A program made the position numbers and the translations under genes. The notes below the pieces were generated by a model. The model was given only the letters and a program-made list of their open reading frames with translations, had not been told where the DNA came from and ran no database searches. From the NCBI GenBank assembly GCA_024114885.1, contig CP099422.1:1860001-1924000 (forward strand): DNA of 64,000 bases, in the 5' to 3' direction. The stretch's first letter is position 1; each line of letters starts with the position of its first letter. Below, one piece after another: positions 1-12,300 of the stretch. Source of the stretch: Septoria linicola (Eukaryota > Ascomycota > Dothideomycetes > Mycosphaerellales > Mycosphaerellaceae).

Positions 1-639
1 GCACAAAGTGAAGCGTTCCTCAGGGCGCAGAATCTGCGTCTCCTCGTGGCAAGTTGTCGCGGCAAAGCAGATGCAGCGTCACGCCTGACGGGTGGCGACG
101 GCGGCCACCTGGCGTTTGCGTCTCGAACAGTGCGGCCTCATGGGCGTTGTGCGCAGTACGATTACGTGGCGAAGCACTTCGGCAGGTAAGGCTGTATCGT
201 GAAGTGGTGATGATTGTTTTCGAGGTTCGTGCTATCCCCGTCACGCGTTTAGTTCTAGCGTGACGCACGGGTGCCTGGTCCACAGAATTGAGGAGAAGTG
301 CCGGGGCGTAACGCCTTCACTTTGCGACTCGTTCACTGCAGTGAAAAAGAAGTCACATGCACTTCCGAGGCAGTGACGGAAGACAATTTGCACGCTTCCA
401 TGACTTGGAGAAGTACATCACAATGCAAGACTGCACAGAGAATCATGGTTAACTGTCGTTGGCTTTCGACCCTTGTCAGAATCACTAATAATGCAACAAT
501 GAACGATATGCAATTCCCATGCACCCATGCAATGATTCTACACTGGTACAGATGCTCTTTCCCACAAACTCCCGCTCCAACGCACGATCATCTATAACAT
601 ATGCTATGCGTAAGCTCACTACACTTCGAAGTACCATTT
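1..639. other. Intergenic, no supported gene
   Basis: Only short open frames without recognisable domains occur here, on both strands. This is the 3' flank of the Pah1 gene on the minus strand. I see no tRNA-like or repeat structure. Confidence 0.6.
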
Positions 640-3267
640 CTATCGCTCCTTTTGAGGCGAGTTCTTCGCGGTTCCGGGAGTAAGCTGGCTTATCCCGAGG
701 CCAGTTTCTGGATCCTCTCTCCGGTCTCTATGTCTGATGTGCAGTTCCTGTTCACTGGTTTGTCGCGGCGTACGGACATCGCTGTTTCCTGGACTCAATT
801 GAGGAGTGCGTGGCGAGTTGCGATTGACTGGAGAACGAGCACCACCTCGGGAGTCTTCTGCTTCAGATTCATCATCATCGTCGCCCGTTTCGCTCTCGTC
901 CTCGTCTTCTTCCTCGTCATCCCCATCTTCTTCCTCGTCAATCATGGATTGCGTCAATTCGTCATTGGTGTAGTACTCCTCGTCTCGCTCCAGAGCCGAG
1001 ACTATCGACTGATCCAAACTTGGCCTTCCATCAGATAAGTACGAGTCCATCATATCGTCTCCCGCCTCGTCTTCACTGAGAACGCTTTGACTACCTCTCG
1101 TATTGACAGGCTGTAGCCTTAATAGTGCAGAGTTGATGGGCTCGTCCTCATCCTCGGAGTCAGTGAAGTCCACTATGTCTAGAGGCTTGCTGCGCCAGTA
1201 ATTGAAGTCAGTGAACTCCTCGCCACCTCCCTTCACGAGCAAACCCACAGGAGGAAAGTAGTGATCTACAATCTCTCGCATGCTGTTATAAGCTGTTTTG
1301 TAGGTGTTCAAGGATAGGAGGTCCAGACTGACTTCCGAGTTGCTGTTAATAGTGAAGATTCGTGTCGACGGAATGTTGACAGAACGGTAGCTTAGCGCAT
1401 CTGTTAACCTGTTTCCGAAACCCGCATAGAATGGCGAACCAGATTTTCCACGACCTGTGCCGAGACCTCCAGGCATATCCGCGCCGTTCATCGGCTTCAG
1501 GCCAGCCTCGAGAGCGTTTTCGGTGATGTTTTGCGCTCCGCCATGGCCTGAGAACAAGGACATGATGTCACGTAAGCAGGCCATCTTGAAGATCTCTGGC
1601 TTTCGCAGATACACCTCACGGCGCAGTGCTGCTATTGTTCGATCTGGACTGAGAATGACAGGACCTGGAGGCAACTTATACCCCTCCTGCGCGACTCCCT
1701 TCAGATACGCTCTGGTTGTATCCGCTTGGCCTACACTCCGACTGGTCAGGTATAGGAAGTTGTATCCGTTGGCAGCGATCTCAGTGTACAGCTTAGCGAC
1801 TCCCTGGTGCGTCCAGTCACGGCCAATAGTGTTTAACACGTGTCCCAAGACGTCGGACTTGGTAATCGTGCCGTCGATATCGGAGATCACAATTGGCACG
1901 TCATGTCGCCAGTACCAGAGTGTGGCCTGGCAAGTAGCACGATTTACAGTGAAAGCCATGCTGTTCGCTCCCGACTTCAGGTCCATACCTTTTAATTGAT
2001 CAGACGTCAGACGCAGAGTCTTCGCATAGTTCTTATTGGGATCTCCTGCCGCAGCAGCAGGCGATGAAGGCTGGGAACCAATGCCGAGAGCGCTGTCAGA
2101 GTCACGCCTGTGGTGGGTATCCACGAAAGCAGACTTCGAATCCACGCTCCTTGCATCATCGGAGTGATAGCCAGGATCCGAAATGGCGTCGACAGAGGCA
2201 TATGCTGAGGGTTGGAAGCTACCCATGCCTGCCGCAGCTGCACGCTTGTTGGCTGCGTCCTTTGCCTCTTCGCTGCTATAGATCCATATGTTCCCCTTCT
2301 CATCAGCACCAATAAGTGACCCGATATCATAAGGGCCTTCCAGTTCTTCCGAGAGCAGTTGTCTAGCAATACCCTCGGCCTGCAATGCTTCCGCGTTGCC
2401 GCTTCCATAGCCACTCATATCGAGCATCAGATCGCCGGATTCAGTGACTTGATTGCTTATATTCGATGTCCACAATTTCTTCGATAAATTCATGGCGCGC
2501 TCCTTCGCCTCAGCGGTCTCGGCAGATACGCTTGCCTCGCGATTCGTGCGTCTACTCAGGGGACTCGGCGCGCGTTCCGAACCTGGCGACATTATAAGTT
2601 CTGATCGATCGAGGGATTCGTTGATGGCGGCTCGCGCTGCTGGAAGCGCACTATCGGAAGACGTGCGATCGAGGGTGGGATGGAAGCTGGAGAAATCGCC
2701 AGACAGAGGGCGCGGCTTTAGCTGCTGTTCGTTGGGAGAATTCGAGAGGGGGATCAGATTGCCCATGTCACTGTTCGGTCGCCTTTGAAGGCTAGACGTG
2801 ATGGGCATGCCCTCGGTCGTGCTCCTACTATGCCCTTTCCCTCGATATGGCGCATCCAGTGGTATGCCTAGAGCACTCTTCTCGAGATCGAAGGGATCCG
2901 GTTCTTGTAGAGCAGGAGTCTCTGGCGCGCTCGCCTTCAACTCGGGGCTCGCTGCGGGCGATACCAAAGGCGAAGTTTGAAGCGCTTCAGGGACATCCTC
3001 GTGTGTTTCGAAGACGAAGAATGCCTCACCTCCCACACCCAGCTTCATGGGGAAGTCCAGCTTCTCGCCGTTGACTTTGAACTCGACCTTCTTCTCGGAG
3101 GGTCGCAGCAGTGAGAACTTGCCGAACCTGATGTGAAATGGACTGCATGCCAGCGATCCGTCTTCCTGCTCCACCACGACCACGTCTATTGCGCCAGAGA
3201 GGGTAGCAGGATTGATGGAGTTCCAAGTGCTGGACACGGATCCAGTTATTGATCGTACGTACTGCAT
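640..3267 (-). CDS. PAH1: Phosphatidate phosphatase, lipin family (Pah1/Smp2/Ned1)
   Basis: Lipin-type Mg2+-dependent phosphatidate phosphatase converts phosphatidate to diacylglycerol at ER/nuclear membranes and so balances membrane phospholipid against storage fat. The single-exon frame gives 875 residues. The N-LIP domain is at residues 1 to about 95, starting MQYVRSITGSVSSTWNSINP. The C-LIP catalytic half covers roughly 430-690 and contains the haloacid-dehalogenase motif DIDGT at about 463-467, with the two catalytic aspartates. A very acidic stretch lies near 780-815, as in yeast Pah1, where the acidic tail helps recruit the Nem1-Spo7 phosphatase (family knowledge). The middle is Ser/Pro-rich and disordered, a likely phosphorylation region. 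The start is fixed by N-LIP beginning at the methionine. The gene is divergent from the fibronectin-III gene. I see no damage. Confidence 0.96.
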   Translation of the reverse strand: MQYVRSITGSVSSTWNSINPATLSGAIDVVVVEQEDGSLACSPFHIRFGKFSLLRPSEKKVEFKVNGEKLDFPMKLGVGGEAFFVFETHEDVPEALQTSPLVSPAASPELKASAPETPALQEPDPFDLEKSALGIPLDAPYRGKGHSRSTTEGMPITSSLQRRPNSDMGNLIPLSNSPNEQQLKPRPLSGDFSSFHPTLDRTSSDSALPAARAAINESLDRSELIMSPGSERAPSPLSRRTNREASVSAETAEAKERAMNLSKKLWTSNISNQVTESGDLMLDMSGYGSGNAEALQAEGIARQLLSEELEGPYDIGSLIGADEKGNIWIYSSEEAKDAANKRAAAAGMGSFQPSAYASVDAISDPGYHSDDARSVDSKSAFVDTHHRRDSDSALGIGSQPSSPAAAAGDPNKNYAKTLRLTSDQLKGMDLKSGANSMAFTVNRATCQATLWYWRHDVPIVISDIDGTITKSDVLGHVLNTIGRDWTHQGVAKLYTEIAANGYNFLYLTSRSVGQADTTRAYLKGVAQEGYKLPPGPVILSPDRTIAALRREVYLRKPEIFKMACLRDIMSLFSGHGGAQNITENALEAGLKPMNGADMPGGLGTGRGKSGSPFYAGFGNRLTDALSYRSVNIPSTRIFTINSNSEVSLDLLSLNTYKTAYNSMREIVDHYFPPVGLLVKGGGEEFTDFNYWRSKPLDIVDFTDSEDEDEPINSALLRLQPVNTRGSQSVLSEDEAGDDMMDSYLSDGRPSLDQSIVSALERDEEYYTNDELTQSMIDEEEDGDDEEEDEDESETGDDDDESEAEDSRGGARSPVNRNSPRTPQLSPGNSDVRTPRQTSEQELHIRHRDRREDPETGLGISQLTPGTAKNSPQKER

Positions 3268-3986
3268 TACTGCGAAGTGAAGAGCTGAAAGCGAACGTAC
3301 GTCCCGCTACTACGAGGACATTGGCCGTGAGTTTGTATAAAGCATGTGACAGGCGCTGCGATTTAGGTCAATCGATGGGGAGTAGCTCAATAATGACTGA
3401 TGGGTATGCGCTGCAAGTAATGGAAGTAGTGGACGTCGTCTGCAAAGTCGTCGCAAGTAGTATCATGTATCTTCTGTGCTTCTTCTTGCTGCCGCTGCTG
3501 ACGTCGTTACCGCTTTCGCTTCTGTCTTGAAGACGCGGCAGCAGCTCGGGAGATGGAGATTGGAGTCTTGTGACACCGTCAGCCGAGGAGGTCTATACGA
3601 GTGGACAAAAGCCGCGGACTGTGTTTCTAGATTGCGAAGAAATGGCTGACAGAAAGCGCAATATTTGACAGTGGTAGAATGTAAGGAAGAAGACGGTCGG
3701 ATCAAGTGGATTCTTTGTCACGTATCGGTCTGTCAGAGCAGCTAGAACTATGTTGAGTGCATCATGTGCACAATGTTGAGAACAGCTGCTGCATCCATGC
3801 CGACAGCCAGCCAGCCCTATCGAAAGCCCCAAAAAGCTTAGTTCTAGTCTTTTGCGGAGGCCTTTGCCGAGAATGCCCTCACGCTGTTGCTGTGTAGCTG
3901 CACATCAACCACCACCGACGCATATTAATACTGGTTCCTTGGTGTAGTCGCAGCTCAATGCTGCTGCTATACTCGTCATTCCCACC
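3268..3986. promoter_or_regulatory. Divergent promoter region (Pah1 / FN3 gene)
   Basis: About 0.7 kb separates two divergent start codons. It must hold both promoters and 5' UTRs. No coding frame is convincing. A short tract CTTCTTCTTGCTGCCGCTGC near 3478 is pyrimidine-rich. I could not identify defined operator sites. Confidence 0.5.
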
Positions 3987-6900
3987 ATGGCCGGACGTCC
4001 GCAACAGGCTGCAGGCTACATGGCCGTCTTCGCCGACACGATAAGAGAGAATGGCTACCTCAATTCCAACAGCCAGTTCTGGCCATATCTGTTCGCGTTC
4101 TGTCAGTCGCTGGCAATCCCCATGGCCGTGTATTTCAAGCCTGCCGTCGTGTTTGTGGCCATGTCGTGGTAGGTGCAAGGAATATATACCGCTGCATACA
4201 CTGTAATTCTGACAAACATCCGCATAGGCTGTTTCTGCGAGCTTACCAAGTTTTGAACAAACCACTCGAGGATCTGGCTGGCCTCCTAGGATTCGATATA
4301 CCTTCAGCGCCTCTCATTGATCTAGCTGGAGTCAAGGCAGACGGGGCGATCATTCACTGGCAACTCCCGGAAAGCCCTTTGCGCATGAACAAGACTACGC
4401 ACAAGTTTGAGGTCATGGTCAATGGTGATGTGGTAAATTCGCTGTCGGTCAAGGAATCGGCCGCTTTAGTCACAGGGTTGCAGCCGGGTTGCTTCTATGT
4501 CGTACGCGTATCTTTGGTTAATAACATGGACTTTGCTTCCAAGAGCCAGCCCATTCGTTTCCGCACCAAGCAGCTGGCCTCGAGCGACTTCTTCTCCATC
4601 TCGGTCGACGATGATGGCGACTATGACATTCCTCAGGTGCCAATTCAGGCTGTGCCATATCGAGGCTTGAAGGACATTCTTCCTGCTTCGCCCGAAGCTT
4701 CACCGATGACTCGAGAAAATAGCACCGGAATTGGACCAAGCAGAAGTGTCAAGGGCCGCAGACCTTCTCCCTCTGCGCTCGACCTACAAAAGCACGATCC
4801 GCCCGCCGAGGAGACCGAGCCTCCAGAAGGTGCCGAGACAATCACGCGATTGACCGAGCGACTCGATGCGATCCGCAGAGAGACTGATGAGGCCGAGAGA
4901 CTGGCAAGGGAGGAGGAGGAGGAAGAGTCGCGGCAGAAGGATGAGCTGGCGAAGGAGAGAGACGAGCTGAGAGCAGAAGCTCTGGAACGTGACAAGGCCA
5001 GTCGCAACCTGAAGAAAGAGGTCAACACGCTCGAGCGACAGAACACCAGTGCCCAGAACGACCGAAATAAGCACGAACGCATGCTTCAGCAGAAGAGACA
5101 GGAGCGTCAAAAGCTCAAAGAAGACATGGTCCGCTGGGAGCAAGAAGCCACTTCTATGAAGGATGATGTGGAAAGAATCGAGAAGGAGAAGTCTGTCTAT
5201 TTGCAACAGGCGGAGCAGGACAAGGAAGCGCTACGTGTGAAGCAGGCCGAAGAGGCTGCCTCAGTCAAGTTGCTGGATGACGAGGTGAGGGAAAAGAGCG
5301 CAGAGATCAAGAAACTGGAGCGGGTCATGAAGAACAGCTCGCCAAGCCTCGTTGACCATGAGCCGAATCTCGTGCAGCAGTTACAGCAGGACGCAGAGGA
5401 TAAAAGACTATGGGATATTCAGTATGGAAATCTGCAGCACCAGTATACGACAACCCTTACCAAGCTGGAGCAGGCCAAGAGGATGCACGCTGAGCAAGCG
5501 GCCTACCTGGAACAGCTGCGATCCAAGAGACGACAAGAAGAGGCAGCACAGCAGTACGCCTCGCCACCGGCTACTCAAGAACGGTCTCTGCGAAGAGGTG
5601 ATAGTAATCGCAGTCGAAGAGCACAGAGTGGTGTCAGTTCTTCCGAGAGCCCTCGAATGACAACTTTCCCTATCACGTCTGCACCCTTCCAGCCAAGCAA
5701 TACTACCACATCCTCGATCTTCTCCGGGGCGCCAGCCTTCTTCAATTTTCAGAACGGCATGACTCTTCCGGGCCCGACCGGGGAGATGTCGATGTCAGAT
5801 GAGGATCGCGACCGATTGACCGGAGGCGCGCTTATGAGTCCTGGCGCAGGTGCCGAGCTCTTGCCTGCTGATCTCTTCGGTGATGGCGACAACAAGCCAC
5901 CTGACATGATACTTCCCGGTCTTGGTGCTCTTCCTGGACTCCCAGGCATTGCCAGCTCAGCCTCGCAAAATCAAACTACTTATGATCCTGGTCCCGCGTC
6001 GCCTGCATCAGGTAGTAGTCGACCTGCCAGTGTATTTGCTAGTCCTAGAGCAAGCGCGCAGAATCTGATTGGATCTCCTGAAGGTGTAGAGCGCATCATG
6101 GATTCTGATGTGCGATCGATACGCTCCACTCGCTCGAACCGCGCGACTAGTGGCAGTGGTGCTGGCAGTCGCTTCAGTGGCATGTTTGGTATCAAGCAGC
6201 GCGCCAAAACCACTTCAGGAGAGGAAGGTCCGGCCCTGAGCAAGTCCAACTCAATGCCACGACAGGATGGCGGCCTTATGGGCATCGACTCGGAGACACG
6301 CAAACGCAACAGTAGTATCTCTGGTTCCATGCTCAGCGGACCTCCTTTCGGTGTTGATGCTGCACCACCACTCCCGGCTGCATCACGTCGTAGTAGGGCT
6401 CTTGGCTTCTTCAGCAGACCGGCGGAGCAAGGCTGGCCAAGCTTCACCCGCCGACCTGCATCGCCCAGACCCGGATCTACTCATTCTAATGAGCTGCCTC
6501 GTCCGTCTTTCGATAGCACTCGCTGGGGAGGAGATAGTTGGGCACCCAACGATGCAGCAAGTGGGAACAGGAGCAGTCCACTCGCGTTTGGCGCTGGCTG
6601 GAACCCTAACCAGCCCCAGCAGTCTCGCATCTTCGGCTCACGCCACCCTTCCCGTCGTCCTTCAGCACAATACGGAGGTAGTGGGCCGCCAGACGACATC
6701 ACCGAAGATGAAGACGACGATAGATTTGACGATCACCGCGCTACAGAGCTTGGTCCTATCGGCAGTAAACCGCCTCCTGGCTCGAAGAAGGCAGACAAGG
6801 AACCCGTCGACGACGTCAAGCTTAATCCGGCAGCGAAGGATTTCAAATCATTCCTTTCGAGCATGAAGCTGACAAAGTCCAAGGGCGAGAGCTCCTCAAA

Positions 6901-7477
6901 CGCGGGATCTGCTAGCAACACTCCCAACCTTGCTCAAGGCGAGAATGATGAAGACTTCTCACCGCCAGCCAGTCGCAAGTCGAGAGACACACGTAGCATC
7001 ACGACTGCTGAGTCTTCGGTTGCTGAGTCTGGTCGGAACTCTGCGGACCTGATTCGGATACCCTCCTATACTTCTGAAGCAGCGCCATCTCCACTACTTG
7101 GCGGAAGCTCGGTAGGCAAGGAATCTTTCATGCAGAAAATCTCTCGGAAGTCCTCGTCGGGAGGCTTCGGTATTGCCAAGTTCCAGCGTAATAAGTCGAA
7201 GCTCGACACCACTACGCCTACAAGCGTCCCTGCCGAGGACGAAGAGGATGGTGCCGGCTCATTGAGCGCGAGTATCAGCAGCGCGAAAGAAGGAAAGGAG
7301 ACTTCGGGACGTGAAAGCAAAGAGCAGGGAAGAGGCAGCGGCAGGAACTGGAGCAATGTCTTGAAGCTGGGAAGTGGCAAAGATAGGAAAGAGAAGAGGG
7401 GCAATGAGACTCCGAGTCTCAGTGGCATGAGCATAACCACCGATGAAGATCGTGATGAGCGTGAGAGGGAAGATTGA
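3987..7477 (+). CDS. Membrane-anchored fibronectin type III / coiled-coil protein
   Basis: Two exons, 3987-4168 and 4228-7477, joined by a 59-nt intron (GTAGGT...CATAG) that completes a Trp codon and makes the frame continuous; product about 1,143 residues. A hydrophobic stretch at about 30-72 looks like one or two membrane segments. A fibronectin III-like domain follows (about 87-173, with a typical hydrophobic strand pattern ending in PIRFRTK). Then comes a long Glu/Lys/Arg-rich coiled coil (about 270-510) and a long Ser/Pro-rich disordered tail. The architecture is widespread in filamentous ascomycetes, annotated only as an FN3-domain protein; its function is unknown to me. It could be a scaffold at a membrane, which is an inference. 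A downstream ATG at 4166 lies inside the intron and is not the start. Confidence 0.85.
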
Positions 7478-7535
7478 GGGACCATTTGAATACATATCAC
7501 TCAGTGGATTTGTGATATATTGCATCGCTACAGCA

Positions 7536-9186
7536 TCAAGCTCGAGGTTCACATGTCTCAGCATTCACAGCAGAGTCGACGCCAGCCTGAGATCTTTCCT
7601 GCCGAGCTTTTCTAAGCTTGATGAAACTACCACCTGTCCAGATAGCTGTCGGCAGTGCTGTGAAAATGCTGACACAGCCCAGAATGAGCGTTGCAGTACC
7701 CCATCCTTCCGAGCGGTTGACCAGACCTCCAAGCAGAGGACCGATCATTGAGCCAGCGGCCCATGCCTTGGAATTTGTCAGCGCGGCGACAGCAAGACAT
7801 TTAAACGATCAGTCTTACCATGTTGAATAAACCATAGGCCTGGGCATACGCGCCGTTCTTTCCAAAGAATCCAGGTGGCCTCCGCTTTGCCTTATCAGCA
7901 ACAGCATAAGATATCTCCGCCATCACAGGAGTCAACGCAAGAGTCAGGCCAACTCCGAGGATTGCAAGAAATGCGCAGAGCATCACTTTCTGGTTGAGAT
8001 TGTTCTCATGGACCAGCCTGAGAAGGATCAAGACCGGGCAAGAGAGCACGAATCCTGCTGTCGCCAACCATCTGGGCCCGTACTTGTCTGAGAGCGTTCC
8101 TATGACTGGTCCAGAGAAGGACGGCAAGATCACTGGAAGGAAGATAAGACCAGCTCCGATTGAGTCCCAGCCAAAGGTGTCTCTGACGAAGAGCGGTAAC
8201 GTCGAGTCGAAGGATGTGAGTAACGTGGCCTGGATCATGCAAGCCCATAGCGCTGCCAGGATACGGCGTGAGCCGAAGAGGAAGACTACAGGAGGCAGTC
8301 GACCGACCACTCGCTTTACCAAAGATGGCGCATGGTCAGGCACAGCTGCCTCGGCCGCATTGCTAGGCTGTCGACTTACTGCAGGTCTCTTGTCGACGTT
8401 CGTTTCCAATGTTTTGGTTGGAGATAGCTTCTCGTTATTTTCAAGAACGTCAAGCGGGCTTGCTCGACCACTTTCTGGATCCTTGCCAGGCTCTGCCTGA
8501 TCGAACTCAGACTTTCCAGAGCTTCCAACGATTTCCAACTCGGGCAACCAGTTCTTTGCCACTTTTCGCTCGATCATGGCGAACCGAAGGACAAGATCCA
8601 GAACGATGAGTCCAAAAGCCATGGCATAAACCGAGTAGTATCCAGCCTCCTCAAAGACAATGCCGCCAAGCAGAGGAGATAGTAGAATCGCCAGACTCAT
8701 CGACAGTCCAACATATCCCATAGCAACGCCAATCTCATCAGGTCCGACAGTGTCAACCAGTAACGCGAGACCAGTCACCCATACCACAGCCGCACTAACG
8801 CCCTGCAAAACTCGTCCAGCAGTGAACATAGCAATACTCGACCCTGCACATAGCAAAGCCGTACTCCCACCCAATGCTATCAGTCCAAGCAAGAAGGACA
8901 ATTGCCTAGAATGCATGCGATCCGCCAGCCACCCACAAATCGGAGAGGCGACCAGTAAAGCTGCACCGTACACGGCCAGGAAGATCGACACCCATAATTG
9001 CACATCTTCTTCTGCTATCGCTGCTCGTTCCGTCAAGGCGAATGGAAAGACAGGTACGACTATGCCATAGGCGAATATGTCAGTGAAGACCGCCGAGGCG
9101 ACAACCACGATGATGAATGTCTTTGAGCTCCGGAATTTGAGAAACGCTGGCGGTTTATCGTCCGAGCCGGAGAGCCATGTGAACAT
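7536..9186 (-). CDS. MFS transporter, DHA1/TetA-like family
   Basis: Two exons on the minus strand, 9186-7819 and 7766-7536, with a 52-nt intron (GTAAGA donor, CGCTGAC branch-like site, AAG acceptor). Splicing restores the motif FNMAWAAGSMIGPLLGG, strongly conserved in TetA/VMAT-like DHA1 exporters. The product is 532 residues with about 12 hydrophobic segments. The motif A-like loop GWLADRMHSR lies between segments 2 and 3, and a charged central loop carries Ser/Pro. The likely role is proton-coupled export of a small molecule at the plasma or vacuolar membrane; the substrate cannot be told. The start codon is only 76 bp from the Copia insertion at 9262, so the original upstream promoter has been pushed 11 kb away. 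Confidence 0.9.
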
Positions 9187-9220
9187 AGCTCGTCATGTGT
9201 ATACCTTGTATCGATCGAAT

Positions 9221-9261
9221 CTTGTCCAGGTTGTATCCTTGTCCAGGCTGTATCCTTGTCC
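9221..9261. repeat. 17-bp direct repeats in the MFS leader
   Basis: The unit CTTGTCCAGGYTGTATC occurs at 9221-9237 and 9238-9254, followed by a 7-bp partial copy at 9255-9261. The two full copies differ at one base. The array ends one base before the A-run that forms the Copia target duplication, so it sits between the transposon and the MFS start codon. Confidence 0.85.
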
Positions 9262-9266
9262 AAAAA
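9262..9266. repeat. Target-site duplication, outer Copia, left
   Basis: AAAAA here matches AAAAA at 20264-20268 on the other side of the element. Because it lies in an A-run, the exact edge is uncertain by a base or two. Confidence 0.6.
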
Positions 9267-9387
9267 AGTTGATGTGATAAGTTGATTGTTATTAGAAGAA
9301 GTAACTAGCTACGGAAACCTCGAGTTGCGAATGCGTGTCGACATTCTTGGCACGCTAAAGTGCCTGAGGCATCCATACTAATCAAGT
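9267..9387 (-). repeat. Left LTR of outer Copia (little mutated)
   Basis: This is 121 bp and aligns without gaps to 20143-20263. At all nine differences this copy has TG or CA and the right copy has TA, so this copy is close to the ancestral state. It carries the palindrome TGCCTGAGGCA at 9361-9371. In element sense it is the 3' LTR. A G-rich tract, GGGGGTG on the minus strand next to 9388, may be its polypurine tract. Confidence 0.82.
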
Positions 9388-12300
9388 CACCCCCATGTCG
9401 ACTGTTATGATTAACTCGTGCTGTAATTAGTAGACAGCCAAACTGCCTTGTCTATACTATATATACTAGAAACGCTTAATCTAGTATTAAACCCTTCGGC
9501 TAATTAGAAGCGTTATAATTCCTTAACCTCTAAGTCTTAAATACTATCTATTAGTCCGAGCTATTAAGTAAAGCGCTCGTACTTATTATAGTTAAGCGCC
9601 TTCGTTAATCTATCTACCTTCTAATACTCTATTATAATCTACTAGATAGTAATAGTATCGTCTACTAACTTCTCGTAAATAAAGTAGAACTTAATATCTA
9701 TATACTTAGTACGAGCTTCGGCGGCTCTACTATTACGTAGCGTAATATCGATTACTAGCTAGTTATCTTTATAGATAGTTATTAGAAACACTCTCTTATA
9801 TCCTAGCTCTTTTATAGTATTACTAAGTATAATAGCTTCTTTAGTCGCGAGTACTATTTAGACGTATTCAGCTTCTATACTAGAGTAAGTAACGATTAGT
9901 TATCTACTAGACTTCTAGAGAATTAGTAAGTTACTAAGTATAAAGATAAAACCCTCTATTAATCGCCTATTATCTACGTCGTCGGCCTAAGACGCGTTAA
10001 CGTAGTATAATAGCTTGTCGTTATTATCGCTACTAAGCGTAATACTATAGCTAGTATTATAGACTAAGTACTTTATAACGTATATAGCTGCCTCTAGGTA
10101 TTCTAGCGTAGAGTTTCCGAGATAGCGTAAGAGATAGCCTATATAGTAGGCAATATCTAGTCTTATAATTATAGCTAGCTATAGAAGCTTACTAATAATT
10201 GTTTAATATTACTTCTAAAGTAAAGCGGTAGCTTAGTAGCCCTCGGAAGCCTTATAGAGTCCGTGCCTCGCTTATAACGGTATATATAGTAGTAAGGAAG
10301 CCTTAATTTAGTACTTCTTACTAAGACGGTCTATATAGGTAGTCTAGCTAATAAATATAGTATTAGAGCTATAGATAATATTTATTCCGAGATAGTAGTA
10401 TACTAGTCTAAGCTCGTAGATCTTAAAGCGGTCTCTTAGTTAATTAGCTATAGTATTTAGTTCCTTAGTCGTACTAATAGCGATTATATCGTCGATATAG
10501 ATAGCGATCGTAACCTCGTCGTTACGGAACACGTATATATTAGTACTAATTACTATAAAACTAATAGAAGCTATAAACTTCTTAAGTTCTTAGTACTAAA
10601 GAAGTAGTAATTACTTAAGTCTATAGAGCGCTCTCTTAAGTAGGTAGACCTTACTATATATCTTAAAACTATATAGTATCTAGATATAGATATTACGCTT
10701 ATTAATTAGTACGTTAAGAAACGCCGTAATTACGTTAAACTACTAATAATCTAAACCCTTTATTACTATCTATATTAATAGTATACGGACTATTACTAGC
10801 TTGACTACTAGCGCGTAGGTCTCGTTATAATTAATACCTTTACGTTATATAAAACTACGTATAACCTAGCGTGCTTTATAGCGTATAATATTGCTTTAAG
10901 CGTTACGCTTAATAGCGAATACCTAGCGTCCTTATAGGATATTATAACCTACTAGTTTATCTACTTCTTACTATATATTATTGTCTATTAAGCTCTTTAT
11001 CTCTTTAACCGCTACGGTATACTACTCCTTTACCTATAGTAATAATATAGCTACCTTATAGGACTACGGTATCTTAATTTCTTAACTATTACTAGCCTAT
11101 ACGGAGGTTATAAACGCGTAGATAGCCTCGTATAGTATACTAGCAATATAGCTATTCTACAGGTCTCGAACGTGCGTAGGCGCTCGTCTATTATAGCTAG
11201 AGCGTCGTAGCTCTAGTATAGTAGCTAGTAGTTAGACTTCGTATTATTAAGAGGCGACTATTACGTCTTTAATAATATCTTTAATATCGTTATTTAGTAG
11301 CTTCTCGTCTTATATAGGAGCCTCTAGAATTATATAGATATCTACCTATAGCGTAGGGCCGTCTAGTTAAATATCGCTTACTTAATTAATTATATTTAGA
11401 AAGAAGAAGTCGCTAAATTCCTTAGTGTCGTTAATAGCTTTATTAACGAGTAAAGTGTTAGTAAACTTAACGTCCTTAGTACGTATAATACGATTACTAA
11501 TAAGTATACGATAGAGAGAGTAGTTATAATAACCTACTAATTAACCTACCTTACTACGAGCTTTAAACTTATCGCCTCGAGCTATATTATAGTCGTATAT
11601 AACGGCCGTAGTACTATAAGCTCTTAAATAATCAAGTCTAGGTTTATATTACTATATAGCCGCTTACGAGGCGATAATAGCGTATAGCGTATTATTAAGT
11701 ATCTATAAGTGCGTAATATTAAGTAGGTAGACCGTAGTAGAGACTACTTCTAGCTACTACTTCTTTACGAGTCGTATAGTAAGTATAAGCTTACGCGCCT
11801 TTATACTAATAATATAGTTACTTACCTCTACGCGTCTATTCTACGTTAATAAGTTTAGTACTATAATACGTAGTTAAATACCGTTGTCTATAGCCTATTA
11901 TAATAGCGTATTTCTACTATACTCGCGCTCTCTATTAAGTACGTAGACTAGAATACTAAGGTTAAGTTAAGTCTAGATATACTAATAGTATTACTTAAAG
12001 AACATCGCTACGAATAACTTAAAGCGTAACGTATAAACGTATTAGTAGAGTAAAGTTACGTCTATAAATAGAGTATAATACTTAGAGCCGTCGTAGGCTA
12101 GTATTAATACCGTAACTACGTCTATATAGATAATAGTATATATTTAAGTCGGTCTATTACGTAAAATACGGCTATATACGCGTTAAGCGAGTACTTAGCG
12201 ATATAGTAAGTAGTTAGTAGTCTTACCTATACCTATAATATAGATTTAGCCGTTAGTAGCTATCTTATCGAGTATTAATTAATAAGGGTAACCGAGTCGG

